Under the pieces are notes generated by a model. That model had not been told where the DNA came from. It made no database searches and was given only the letters and a program-made list of their open reading frames with translations. This document shows, piece after piece, positions 23,886 through 34,269 of a stretch of DNA of 64,000 bases. Every line of letters begins with the position of its first letter. Position 1 is the first letter of the stretch. Origin of the DNA: Gastrolobium villosum (Eukaryota > Streptophyta > Magnoliopsida > Fabales > Fabaceae); the NCBI GenBank assembly GCA_032173675.1, contig JAVKPL010014527.1, positions 310,001 to 374,000 on the forward strand, given 5' to 3'. The position numbers and the translations under genes were made by a program.

Positions 23886-26001
23886 CCTATACTAACAAGA
23901 TGCATCTTCTTTTCGGTAGCCCGGAACGAAAGAACTCCATAGTTAAGCGTGCTTGACTTGGAGCAATGCTGGAATGGGTGACCTCCTCTCAAGTTTTCCC
24001 AGGAAGTGTGCGAGTGAGGAAAAAACACACTGAAAAGTCTCGTGTTAGTATGTGGGGATAGTCATTGATTCTTGAAGCGGTCAGGCGTTACAATCATGGT
24101 TGGAAACAAATTATTTTGGAATCAGACTCTTCTCAAGCTTTATAAGCCTTCTTACCTGTGATGGTAATGACAATCGAAAGCTAACTATAGTAGCTAAGAT
24201 TCGAGTTTTTCTTCAAAAGGATTGGACTATCCAATTAAATGGGATCCCGAGGAAGTGTAATTTATGTGCGGATTGGATTGCGAAAAAGGCTTTAGATGAT
24301 CCTGAGGGTCTTACCTTAATCTCATCTCCGCTCAATGAGCTTATCATCCTCTAGCTGCTGACATTCTGGATCTTGGACACGTTGTTGGCTTCTCCAGGAG
24401 GCTATTTTTTTAGTTTTTTTGTGTCTCTTTCTATTTGTAATTTTGTTCTTTCCTATTTTTCATTTTTTTCCTGTTTGTGGGACATTGCCCCTTCTGGTTA
24501 CCAAAAAAAAAATTGCCCGCTCCATGATGCTCCAGATTCATGAATAATTGTTTCCTAGATAGAACATATTCTGTTTTTTAACTATACTTTCATATATAAT
24601 AACCTCATCAAACTCAAATTGGAGTAAAGAAATGCAAATGTAAATACCAACGAAGGGAAAAAAAATCAAATCTCTTTATTTAAAAATAATAATAATAACA
24701 TGATTTAAATGACATTTGTTCGACGATAAAACAATACTTTTGTTTCGTGACAAAAAGATACACTTTTTTAAATCAAATTTTTTATTTATAAAATTAATTA
24801 ATTCAAAATTAATTCCAACACAAATCACTGAATATTAATGTTCAACCTCAGTCAAATCATTAGGCCTAGTACCACTTATTACAAAAAATAGGGAGAGCTA
24901 AAAACAATAAACGTCCAACAAGAGGCTACTTAGGAAAATATACATGAGAAGTGAATCCACTCATGTATTATTCTTTCCTTATTTTTTATTTTAATATTTG
25001 TTTCTCTCATTTTATTGTCACCGTTACTTTTTTTATGAATGATTATGATCCTCGTTATATGAAATTACGCATGAAATCATCCATTCTCGTATCTGTGCCT
25101 GGTGCGGCAATCTAATTTTATATGAAAAACAATATTTTATTTTAAAATATATGTGAAAAATAAAAAAGGGTGATCATATCTAAATCAAACAACTAGAAAG
25201 TGATGTATGGTATATAAGCACCCTTAAATGATTAAATCTTAATAAAAAAGAAACGGACAAGAGAGCATCAACTCATGCATGCATCTACAAGACATCTATA
25301 TGTTGAATTGAGATAATGAGATCAAAATTTGGTATATACAATATAGTAAGTTTGATTTTAAAATTTGAGGTTGAATGTGACATGCGGTGTATCATTCCAT
25401 CTCGGTTATTTTAAAATGTTAAATGTATGCATTATCATCAATCCATATGTTTTTTTCACACTATCAAAATCAAATATTTTAAAAGTGAACATTTTTATGT
25501 TGTTGAAAGTATGCATTATCATCAATCATCGTTGCAGCACAATATAATTTTTAAAGGAAACTTTATCAAATGGATATTCGGGACTACAACTTTCTCCTTT
25601 TTTTTCTTTTACACTAATTATAATTACTTTTTTGAGACAAATATTTTCATAAGTTTTAATTTTTTGAATTTACTATAAAATTAAGTGGAACAAGTCAATA
25701 ATTAAAATTTTATGTAGCTCCCAAAATATGCCATCATTGCCTTTGGAGTACAATTTCCTCTGACTTGAAAGAAGCTACAATGGGACAAGGTCGGTAAACA
25801 TCTCTCTCTAGTCTCCACATCATACCATGTGTGTGCGTCATTTTTTTATATAAAAAAATAAAATTATGTCTTATACTTGTTTATATAAAATTTAAAAGTA
25901 AGAAATAAAATTACTTTTTACATACATATAAAAGTAAGTAAAATCTATATTTTATTTTTCTTTTTATATAATCTCACACATCTATTTATATATATTATAT
26001 G

Positions 26002-26218
26002 AGAAAAGTATCTCTCCATTCACTCGAGATAAAGTTATCTCCAATGAGCTCAAAACGACGTTGTTTTTGGGTTATAAGATTAAAAAATTATAATGATAAA
26101 GACTAATATAACCCTGCAATATATTAGAATTATAAAAAATATATTGATTTCCGTCCCAAATAGTTTTGAGTTCACCGGAGATAACCTTATCTCTAGTGAC
26201 TTAGAGATCCTTTACCCC
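26002..26218. mobile_element. Foldback MITE with ACGT palindromes, copy 1
   Basis: The left arm GAGATAAAGTTATCTCC...CTCAAAAC is inverted in the right arm, GTTTTGAG...GGAGATAACCTTATCTC; the arms extend to about 55 bp with few mismatches. The core motif CAAAACGACGTTGTTTT is near-palindromic. A second, related but diverged copy lies at about 26245-26425 (CAAAACGACGTCGTTTTG near 26291 and CAAAACGACGTCATTTTGG near 26394). A TA-repeat separates them, so target duplication cannot be read. Confidence 0.6.
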
Positions 26219-26716
26219 TATATATATATATATATATATATGGTTTTAATGTTTCTAAAGCGAATGTAGATAAGTTATCTACATTCATTCTCAAAACGAC
26301 GTCGTTTTGCATTGAAAAATTACAAAATTATAATGAAAAAGACTATTATAACCCTGAAATAAATTATAATTACAAAAATATCTTGATTTCCGTCCAAAAC
26401 GACGTCATTTTGGACTCAATGTAACTTCTGTGAGAAACATCAAACTAAAAAATAAAACACCAATCCAAACACACTTTTTCGAAAGCCTCAATCGGTCAGC
26501 TAAAAAATTTCCCGTGGAATGTAAGGGTGCAATAAAAAGAACACACTTCCAAGTGTTCCAACGGCTCATTAGTCTGGCAGTATACTCTTTCTTTTTTTCC
26601 GGTAAGCTAGTTGCAGTAAACTTATTTTACAGATAAGTTGAACATTTTATTAATTTTAGGCAGTCTTTAGTGCCTTTTGTTAAAAAAAAAAAGTTTATTT
26701 ATATCAGTAATATTGG

Positions 26717-26836
26717 TGTTGAGATGTGTAGTCCCACATTGGTTGTATGGGCAACTAATGTGGCTTTCATAAGGCATTGAACACTCCCACCCTTTGAGCT
26801 AACTTTTGGGGTGGTGTATCTCAACATTCTTTGACA
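26717..26836 (+). mobile_element. Solo LTR of the TRIM family
   Basis: 120 bp, TGTTGAGATGTGTAGTCCC to ATTCTTTGACA, nearly the same as the LTRs of the TRIM at 38357-38709. A perfect 5-bp duplication ATTGG lies at 26712-26716 and 26837-26841. Confidence 0.85.
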
Positions 26837-26877
26837 ATTGGTGGGTTAATTTTATAAGCTAATTTTATATTTTTCTG

Positions 26878-27019
26878 GAAATGATCCCGTTTACAATTTT
26901 TTTTTTACAAATTACATTAAGTATGATCGGTCATATACTCTTGATTGAAGTATGACCAATCATAATTAATATAGTTCGTAAGAATTTGTAAATAAAAAGT
27001 TTATAAATATAATTTTCCC
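26878..27019 (+). mobile_element. Mutator-type MITE, family B, copy 2
   Basis: Starts GGAAATGATCCCGTTTACAA and ends ATATAATTTTCCCC, with the shared core TTACAAATTACATTAAGTATG. It begins about 40 bp after the solo TRIM LTR. Target duplication not clear. Confidence 0.6.
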
Positions 27020-27462
27020 CTCCTCCTATTTCTAAAATTAATTTTATGGTTATTTATCAGTTCCTTGTATTATTATAAAGGAGTTTTTTATTTTATTTTG
27101 TTGTAACTATACTTTTTCAAAATTATGGTTATTATTTAATTATATATAAATAAAAAAATTCCAATAATTTTCACTTTGCAGTTATAATATTCAAAGAATA
27201 TTCAATTTTTAATTTTTTTTTTACAAAACTTTACAATTATTAGTGTGTTGAGTAATGCCAATCAATTTGCATTAATTCTTGTTAAGATACAAATGATAAA
27301 ATAGCGTCTAAAGTAAATTATAGCTATAAACTGAAAAGTTTAAAAGTAATTGAAGATAATTGTAGTTGAGATTTAAATTTTTTTAACACCTTGTCTTCTT
27401 CATGTTTATCTTTTAATATTTATATCATTAATGAGAATGTGTTAATTTATAGTTTTATTTTA

Positions 27463-27628
27463 GGGTTTTATAATTCTCCTTTATCATGAGAATTATAATT
27501 TTTCTACACACCATTCGATTTCCGTGCTGACATGGGTCCTACATATAATTTTTTCTAACACATGGGTCCCACATATTTTTTATCTCTACAACATAAGATT
27601 TCAATTCTCCTTTAAGATTATAAAACCC
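27463..27628 (+). mobile_element. Mutator-type MITE, family D, copy 1
   Basis: 166 bp with inverted ends GGGTTTTATAAT and ATTATAAAACCC; flanks TTTATTTTA and TTTATTTAT match at eight of nine bases. The interior contains ACATGGGTCCCACAT. A relative is at 45531-45679 in opposite orientation. Confidence 0.7.
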
Positions 27629-28691
27629 TTTATTTATATGAGAAATATTTACATTTTCGTTCTTTTATAATTTTTCTTAACATCATTAAATGGGTAGTTA
27701 ATAATGGCATGAGGTCAAATGACAAATTATCAACTTTAATTTTAGACTATCTCCAAAAAAAAAAACTTTAATTTTAGACTTCAGCAAATTATTTATTCAA
27801 ATTTTAACTTAGCAAATTACTATTGATTATTTAATAATTCACTTTTTTTATCATTCTCTTACAATTATTAACACAAAACATACTATTTTGCATATGTTTA
27901 TTTCTATGTACTTCATAACATTGAAAAGTAAGGTCGTATGAAAACTTTATATAATTTTAGAAAAAAATTGTGAAAATTGAGAATTGTTGCACTCTTGAAT
28001 TTCAAATTAATAAATTGTAGAAATTGAAAATTCAATGGGTGATTTATAAAAAAATTTAAAGTTAAAGTCGGTAATTTACAATTTGGTATAATGGTAACTT
28101 AAGGAAAAACAAAAAACAAAAATTAAACACTGCAATAAGGAAACTCCTACATGACAATGGATCCCTCATTAATACTTACTTTTAAATAAAAATACAAATT
28201 TAAGAACTAATAATGTCAATTAAAATACTAGCAGAATGATGTGCTAATTAGAATACAAGTAAATTAAATAAAATATGATTTTTATACATAAATATAAAAA
28301 TATCATCTCATTATTTAATAATTTTGATAGTCTCACCAATTGAATAAAATATCATCATCAATTCAAATAATAGTGTCAATGCAACTCAATAATTAGCATT
28401 ATTATCTCTACCAAAAAAATTTAACATTATTGTAATATTAATTAATCGATAGGACAATACAACCCCAAAGTCAAACACGTTAAGGCAGGTTGATTATCGT
28501 GTTGCTCTGAACTTGGCAAGAATGACATGAAAGTTTTTTTTTTTTTTAATTACTGAAATTAGGAAAGCTATCCGTGTTAATTTTTGTTTCCATATTTAAA
28601 TGAAGAGATTCATTCATTTTGTGATTAGACTTTAAAAATAATATAACTTAAACTTAATTTTTGGGATGATAGGAATCTAATCACATATCAC

Positions 28692-28858
28692 AAATAATAT
28701 AAGGGGGCATTTGGTACAAGGTATTTTTCATAATTTTTGGGAAACTGAATTTTTCCAAGATTTTAATTTTTAGATATTATCGTAAACTGAATATTTTTAC
28801 CATATTTCTGAAATTTGAGATTCCCGGATAAATTTTTTTCTCCTCAACGAAACGCCCC
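28692..28858. mobile_element. Possible MITE with GGGGCATTTGGT ends
   Basis: Left GGGGGCATTTGGTAC and right AACGAAACGCCCC form an imperfect inverted pair about 165 bp apart, of the GGGGCGTTTGGT type. No clear duplication. Confidence 0.4.
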
Positions 28859-29071
28859 ATAAAAAAACAAACAGTTTAAAGTGGATTATACCCTTTGGTT
28901 TGGATAGAGTTTGGTCATAGGTCTGTAGTAGTAGTTGTTATATTCATCAACCATATGAAATACTAAAAATGAAGTAGAATTAGTTTCGTTAGCAATCAAA
29001 CATAATCATAAAAAATACTTGTACGCAAGAACATAACCCGGCCAGTGTTGCATATATTAAGATTTAAAGAT

Positions 29072-29224
29072 GGGTTTATCATCTATCATTTTACATGATA
29101 ACAAAATTTTTCCTACACTCATAACATTTGGTGGGGCCCGCAGCAAAAAAAATTTCGACACGCAAAACGAATCTCTATAACATAACACAATCACTTTTTT
29201 TACAACATAACTCTTATAAAATCC
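29072..29224 (+). mobile_element. Mutator-type MITE, family A, copy 2
   Basis: 153 bp, GGGTTTATCATCTATC to CTCTTATAAAATCC, with flanks TTTAAAGAT and TTTAAAAAT (eight of nine). Same GTGGGGCCCGCAGC core as copy 1. It lies about 1.4 kb upstream of the FPP start codon. Confidence 0.8.
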
Positions 29225-30520
29225 TTTAAAAATACATACAATACAACATAATAAGGTTGAAAATTGTTAGTAGTGTGTAAGAAAAAAAAAAAAACGGAGG
29301 GAGGGAAAGGTGGGAAGTGAACTGTGTTCATGTCATCTCCAACAACAGTTGGTAACATAGTATTACATGAAAATCGAATCAGATTTTATAAAGTTTTGTA
29401 GCGAGATCCTAAGACCAAAGAGCGGGAATAACGCTCTCTTCGTTTGAAAAAAAACACACAGAGACACACACTGCCACATTATAATTATTACCACCAAATC
29501 TCCGCAAAGTAAACAACACACAACTCAACACGACAGCTCCAGCAAAAAGATAAAACTAGCATTGAACTTTTTTAATGTTTTTTTCTCTCTCCCCTCACAT
29601 GGCCCTACGTTACCCTCTCTCTCTCTCTCTCATTCTCTCTCATAATTTCATTTTTTGTTTTTTTGTTTTTTGTTTTGTTTTTTGGTCCCAAAGAAACGTG
29701 TTGGATAATATTTCTGAATCTTCGCATGATGTTTCTTCAGCTCTGAAATTCCACTTACATTCCTCTCTGATCTTCGGAGCTTGTCTCTTCTCGGCCTCAT
29801 TCTATTTTCCACCCACTGGGAAGGTACTAATATTTTTCAATTGGGTACTCATCACGCTTCTTTTTAAGCAATCTTGTGAGTGAAAACTGAACTGGGTCAC
29901 TCTCTCTCTCTCTGTTCATATTTTTGCAGATATTTTGATACCCATAGGATACGCCTCTTCATTAACCCCTCAATTCCCTGTGTTGAATTCAATGGCGTCA
30001 AATAGGGGAGTCCTTGGTAGGTACCTATCTGTCAGAGGAGTAGTTGGAATTTTGAGTCTAAAGTAATAGCCACTAGACCTTTCATTTTTTCAATGCCTCT
30101 TAACAATCCCTCATTTTTTTATTTTTTTTATTTTTGGTGTTGTGTGATCAGTGACAGTGATCCCTTTCAAGCTTCAATTCAAAGCACCACCCTTTTTTGG
30201 AAATGTTAATAATGGAGGTAGATGGGTTGTGATAGGAAGTGAATTATAAGCAAAGCTTATAACCATTAACCAACCACCTTCTGTTTTATTTAAAATTTGA
30301 TTCTGGTTTCAGTCTGATATTTTTTTCCTTTTTTTTTTCTTTTCCTGTGGGGGGTTTTTGCTTGCAGATTTTGCCAGCTATCTTATTAGTGTTCATACCA
30401 ATCGAGTCTTGATTGCGGTGTAGATTCCCAGATCAAGTTCTGAGTTTATAATAATGTTGTAGGTAAAGTCATTGTGAGGGAATAGAGGAGGTGCTGCTTT
30501 CGCCTGTGTTGTATTTGTAG
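29225..30520 (+). promoter_or_regulatory. FPP upstream region and probable 5' UTR
   Basis: Contains CT-rich runs (29584-29640 and 29899-29916) typical of plant leaders. A possible leader intron could end at TTTTTGCAG near 29930 or CTTGCAG near 30367. I could not fix a transcription start. A long frame at 29575-29883 is an artefact of the T-rich leader. Confidence 0.35.
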
Positions 30521-33500
30521 ATGGACCGAAGGAGTTGGCTATGGCGCAGGAAGTCATCTGAGAAAAGTCCAGGTGAAACGGAAAGTTCTGGGTCAATATC
30601 ATCTCTTTCAGAAAGATTCTCTGATGATCAGGTAGGAAATGGTGGAGGCATAACATTGTTTAAATTAACTATGTTTTATCCCTGGATAGCTCTTATAATT
30701 GGTGTAATAGATTATCAGGGTTGTGGCCATTTTCTGAATTGAAAATCATGATCTTTGTTGAAGGAGATGAGTAAGATAGAGGGAGGGATGTGGCTTCAAG
30801 ACTAAAAAAAAAAAAAAAACCACTCCCCGTTAAACCCGACTAGCGAGTGTGGGGTGGAGTAAATCCTTGTACGCAGTCTTATCCTTGCATAATTGCAAAG
30901 AGGAGAGGTTACCATGTTACTGACATTGCAAATGCTTAGTTGAGTACTTGAGTCAATAGTACAACAGACTGGAATAATAACTCTCATTGTTTTTCATAGT
31001 GTAACTTGAGATAGTTTGTAATGTCTAGGCAAGAAGAAAACAATGGTTATTGCTTGGTCTGTAGGTTTCAGGTGGACTTGTTCCTTTTCAAAGCATACAG
31101 TATTTCATCATTAATTCAGTTCTATTTAAATGTGAGATGTCTGCATGTTCCAGTAATTGTAAAGTTGGAAAAATAATTTGATGAATCTGATTTTTTCCCT
31201 CCATGTTGTAAAGGTATATCCAACCCAAGCTACTCTATCACCAGAAGTCACGTCTAAGGCTGCACCAAATGAAGAAGTTGGTACACCCAAAGAAAATGAA
31301 GAAGTTACTGACGTGAAGACTCTTACAGACAAATTAGCAGCTGCTCTGCGAAATATTAGTGCCAAAGAAGACCTCGTAAAGCAGCATTCCAAAGTTGCTG
31401 AAGAAGCTGTTACAGGTATTTACTGTTTGGCCCTTTTCATGTATGTCACTGGAAGTAGTGCTACCTCAAGTATATGTTATCACAAAGAAATGTGAGATGT
31501 GTTCAAGTCATAACTTGAAAACCCCAAAATGCTGATACTTTTAGGAGATCACAAAGGGAAATTCATGGGGAAGAGATTCTTGATTTTTTTAAATAATGAT
31601 TTGGGTACTTTTTCTGGACCATATATTAAAATCATTGATTCTTCATGTTGTACACTTATTACGTCTCTTAAAGATTTTTTCATCAACGTACATCTTTTAT
31701 ATCAATAGTCTTTCCCTGGTTTGGCAAAAGAGTTATCAAATGAAAGATGAATATCTAATATTAAAGCTAAACTTGTCTAAACTTGTCTAATAGTAAGATG
31801 TGCTTTATCTGCTTGTCCATGGAGACATGACTATCATAATCTTCTGCTTTAATGGGCAATTGGGAAGTACATCCAAAATTCTTTGAAAATATATGTGTTT
31901 TGCCAGAAAAACCTACGTTAGTTAATTGACTAGAAGTATTTTATATTGGCTTTTCATTTTATTTAAGGCTGGGAGAGGGCTGAAAACGAAGTTTTGTCTT
32001 TAAAACAACAACTTGATGCTGCAAGGCAGAAGAACTCAATTCTTGAAGATCGAGTTAGTCATCTTGATGGGGCACTAAAAGAGTGTATGAGGCAACTTCG
32101 ACAAGCTAGAGAAGCACAAGAGCAAAAGATCCATGAAGCTATTGCGAATAATTCTCATGACTGGGAATCCAAAAGATCTGAGCTTGAGGGGAAAGTTGCT
32201 GAGCTTGAGGCTCAACTTCAAACAGCTAAAGCAGATGCTGCAGCATCAATTCATACTGATCTTCACCAGAGACTTGAGGCTGTGGAGAAAGAAAATTCAG
32301 GTCTTAAACTTGAGCTACAATCTCGACTCGAGGAACTAGAATTCAGGATCGTTGAGAGGGATTTGAGTACCCAAGCTGCTGAAACAGCAAGCAAGCAACA
32401 TTTGGAGAGTGTCAAGAAGGTTGCTAAGCTTGAAGCTGAATGCCGTAGACTGAAATCCATGACTCGTAAAACATTTTCCGTTAATGATCACAGGTCTTTG
32501 ACTGCATCTTCAGTTTATGTTGAGTCCTTCACAGATAGCATGTCAGATAACGGAGAGAGGCTAATGTCATTTGAAAGTGATATGCGTAAATTAGATGGCT
32601 GGGAGATGAATGAATGTGAGCCAAGCCGTTCTGATTCATGGTCATCTGCTTTAGTTACAGAACTTGATCAATTTAAGAATGAAAAGGCTATTGAGAAAAA
32701 TCATATGGTCCCTTCAACTGAGATCAATCTCATGGATGACTTCCTTGAGATGGAAAAGCTTGCTGCATTAGCAGATACAGAAAGTGGAAGCAATTTTGTT
32801 GGGGCAGGAGTAGCATCAGATCAATCTAAAGTTGGTCAGGGTACAATGAAAGCTGAAGTGGAAGCTATGATTCAAAAGAATGCTGAATTGGAAAATAAGC
32901 TAGAGAAAATGAAGGCAGATAAACTTGAGGTTGAGATGGGTTTAACTGGGTGCCAAATGCAGCTTGAGGCATCAAAGACTCGGATAAGGGAAGCAGAGTT
33001 GAAGGTAGCAGAGCTTCAAACTAAGTTAACACTTGCAAACAAATCAAATCAAGAAGCACATGAAGAACTAAAATCAACCAAAACAAAGGTGGAGATAGCT
33101 GAGTCAAAGCTCAAACTTTCTCAAACCGAGGTAGAAGAACTGATCTCAAAAATCCGTTTATTGGAGGAAGAGATTCAGAAGGAGCGAGCTTTGTCTGCTG
33201 AGAATTTGATCAAGTGCGGGAAGTTGGAGGATGAGCTTTCGAGAATGAAGCATGAAGCTCAAGTTAAGCAAGAAACCGAGATATTGCATAAAGAAGGTGT
33301 TAATCACGATTTGAAATTAAAACAGGTCAGTTTGCTAACACGTATTAGGAACTCTTTGTATTTTAAGCCCTCTTTAGTGATTTTGTATTGTAGAAACATG
33401 CTAGCTAACCTTCTGGTAATTTATTTTTTTTATGATGAAAATTGTCCAGTGCAATATGCATAAACACGATTCTTTTAATATATATTTTTTTTGTTTGGTG

Positions 33501-34269
33501 GAACAATTTCCATGTGTGTGTATAGTGAAACCTTATAATCATGGTCTAGCAACAAATCTTTTAGTTGAGTCCAAACTAATATATACTAGCATGACTTGTT
33601 GATCATACTTTACCTGTTTAAATAGAGATAATGATACTAGCATGTTTCTCACATATCTGCCCATTTTAACCAAGGCTTTGCAAGTCCATTTCCTTCGTGT
33701 TGAAGTTTATATATCAAGTATAAATGTAATTATATATTATATTTGTGAGCATTTGAAGCTAGATATTTGTTGGAAATGCAATTAATGCCTAAATCTACTC
33801 ACCCCACTAGTTTGAAATAAAGGTGATGTTGATGTTATTGTTGCATTTGATGCCTAAATAGCTAAATACCAGTTATAGTTGTTGATTAAATGTCTTGCAT
33901 GAACCTTTTTGTTCTTGTCTTCTAATATAAAGAGCTTGGCATCTTCTATTGCAGGAGAAGGAACTTGCATTGGCGGCTAGTAGATTTGCTGAGTGTCAGA
34001 AAACCATTGCATCTCTTGGACAGCAATTAAAGTCCCTTGCAACCTTTGAAGACTTCCTACTTGATCCTATGGAGGAGTTAACTTGTGAAGTGACACAAGG
34101 TCCCCAAAACATTGGTGAAAAATTACATCATAGTGATTTGAGTTTGCCCAAAAGAGAATCTGAGTCACCCATTTCGTTAAACTCATCTATTATCCATGAG
34201 AAAAAACGTAATGGCTTTGGTAAGTTCATCCCTAGAAGCAAGAGTGTAAGCAGGAAAGGAAGTCACTGA
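30521..34269 (+). CDS. FPP: Filament-like plant protein (FPP), long coiled coil
   Basis: Four exons: 30521-30631, 31214-31415, 31968-33325, 33955-34269; 1986 nt, 661 aa, phases closing. The N-terminus MDRRSWLWRRKSSEKSPGE with a Ser-rich stretch (SSGSISSLSERFSDDQ) is the FPP signature. Then come KTLTDKLAAALRNISAKEDLVKQHSKVAEEAV and GWERAENEV, and heptad-rich coiled coil through most of exon 3, broken by a Ser/Asp-rich part (about residues 265-375). The C-terminus ends with conserved KELALAASRFAECQKTIASL, then LATFEDFL, and a basic tail. FPPs are plant coiled-coil proteins with some likeness to intermediate filaments, reported to bind the WPP-domain protein MAF1 in tomato; the cellular role is unclear. 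Intron 1 holds an Au SINE fragment. Which FPP number (2, 3 or similar) I cannot say. Confidence 0.93.
30802..30910 (-). mobile_element. Au SINE 3' fragment in FPP intron 1
   Basis: On the minus strand: CCTCTTTGCAATTATGCAAG, then GGATAAGACTGCGTACAAGG, then GGGGAGTGG followed by a run of about 17 T. This is the body and T-tail of an Au SINE without its tRNA head, so it is 5'-truncated. Confidence 0.7.

Larger units (their letters stand above)
20509..24092 (+). mobile_element. Cassandra TRIM retrotransposon, three-LTR multimer
   Basis: Target duplication ATCAT (20504-20508 and 24093-24097). LTR1 is 20509-20916 (408 bp, TGTAACATCCCGAGCG...CAGGCGTTACA), followed by a primer-binding site GTGGTATCAAAGC. 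The internal part is only 20917-20989. LTR2 starts at 20990, is interrupted at 21033-23306 by another element, and resumes at 23312. It then jumps near 23408 directly into a second internal part, so it has lost about 300 bp including its 5S segment. LTR3 is 23468-24092 and carries a MITE. Layout LTR-int-LTR-int-LTR within one target duplication is a known kind of Cassandra multimer; the middle deletion and nested insertions are specific here. Confidence 0.92.
20341..24512 (+). pseudogene. 5'-truncated LINE remnant: RNase H domain, split by Cassandra
   Basis: The left part (about 20341-20508) encodes GGLIRYCCGSWIDGISVFIG...NTELWVVYHDLVYAW, the N-terminal half of the plant RVT_3-type RNase H found at the C-terminus of LINE reverse transcriptases. 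The right part (24093-24354) continues with a QIILESDSSQAL-like stretch and DWTIQLNGIPRKCNLCADWIA, ending in TAG. The two halves rejoin in frame if the Cassandra element and one ATCAT copy are ignored. A 3' tail with TTACC and ten A (24498-24512) is LINE-like. Upstream reverse transcriptase is absent (dead-on-arrival copy). The left border is approximate. Confidence 0.8.
24513..29571. other. Gene-free AT-rich intergenic region with MITEs and a solo LTR
   Basis: About 5 kb without a supportable gene. Items with visible ends are listed separately (26002, 26717, 26878, 27463, 28692, 29072). The rest, including 24520-26000 and 27630-28690, is low-complexity AT DNA in which I see nothing further. 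Confidence 0.6.

Noticed and set aside
24100..24354. An independent RNase H-like gene
   Set aside because: It is the right half of a LINE remnant split by Cassandra; no intact reverse transcriptase and it ends in a LINE-type tail.
29575..29883. A 102-codon frame upstream of FPP
   Set aside because: T- and CT-rich leader DNA; the FPP start at 30521 has the conserved N-terminus.
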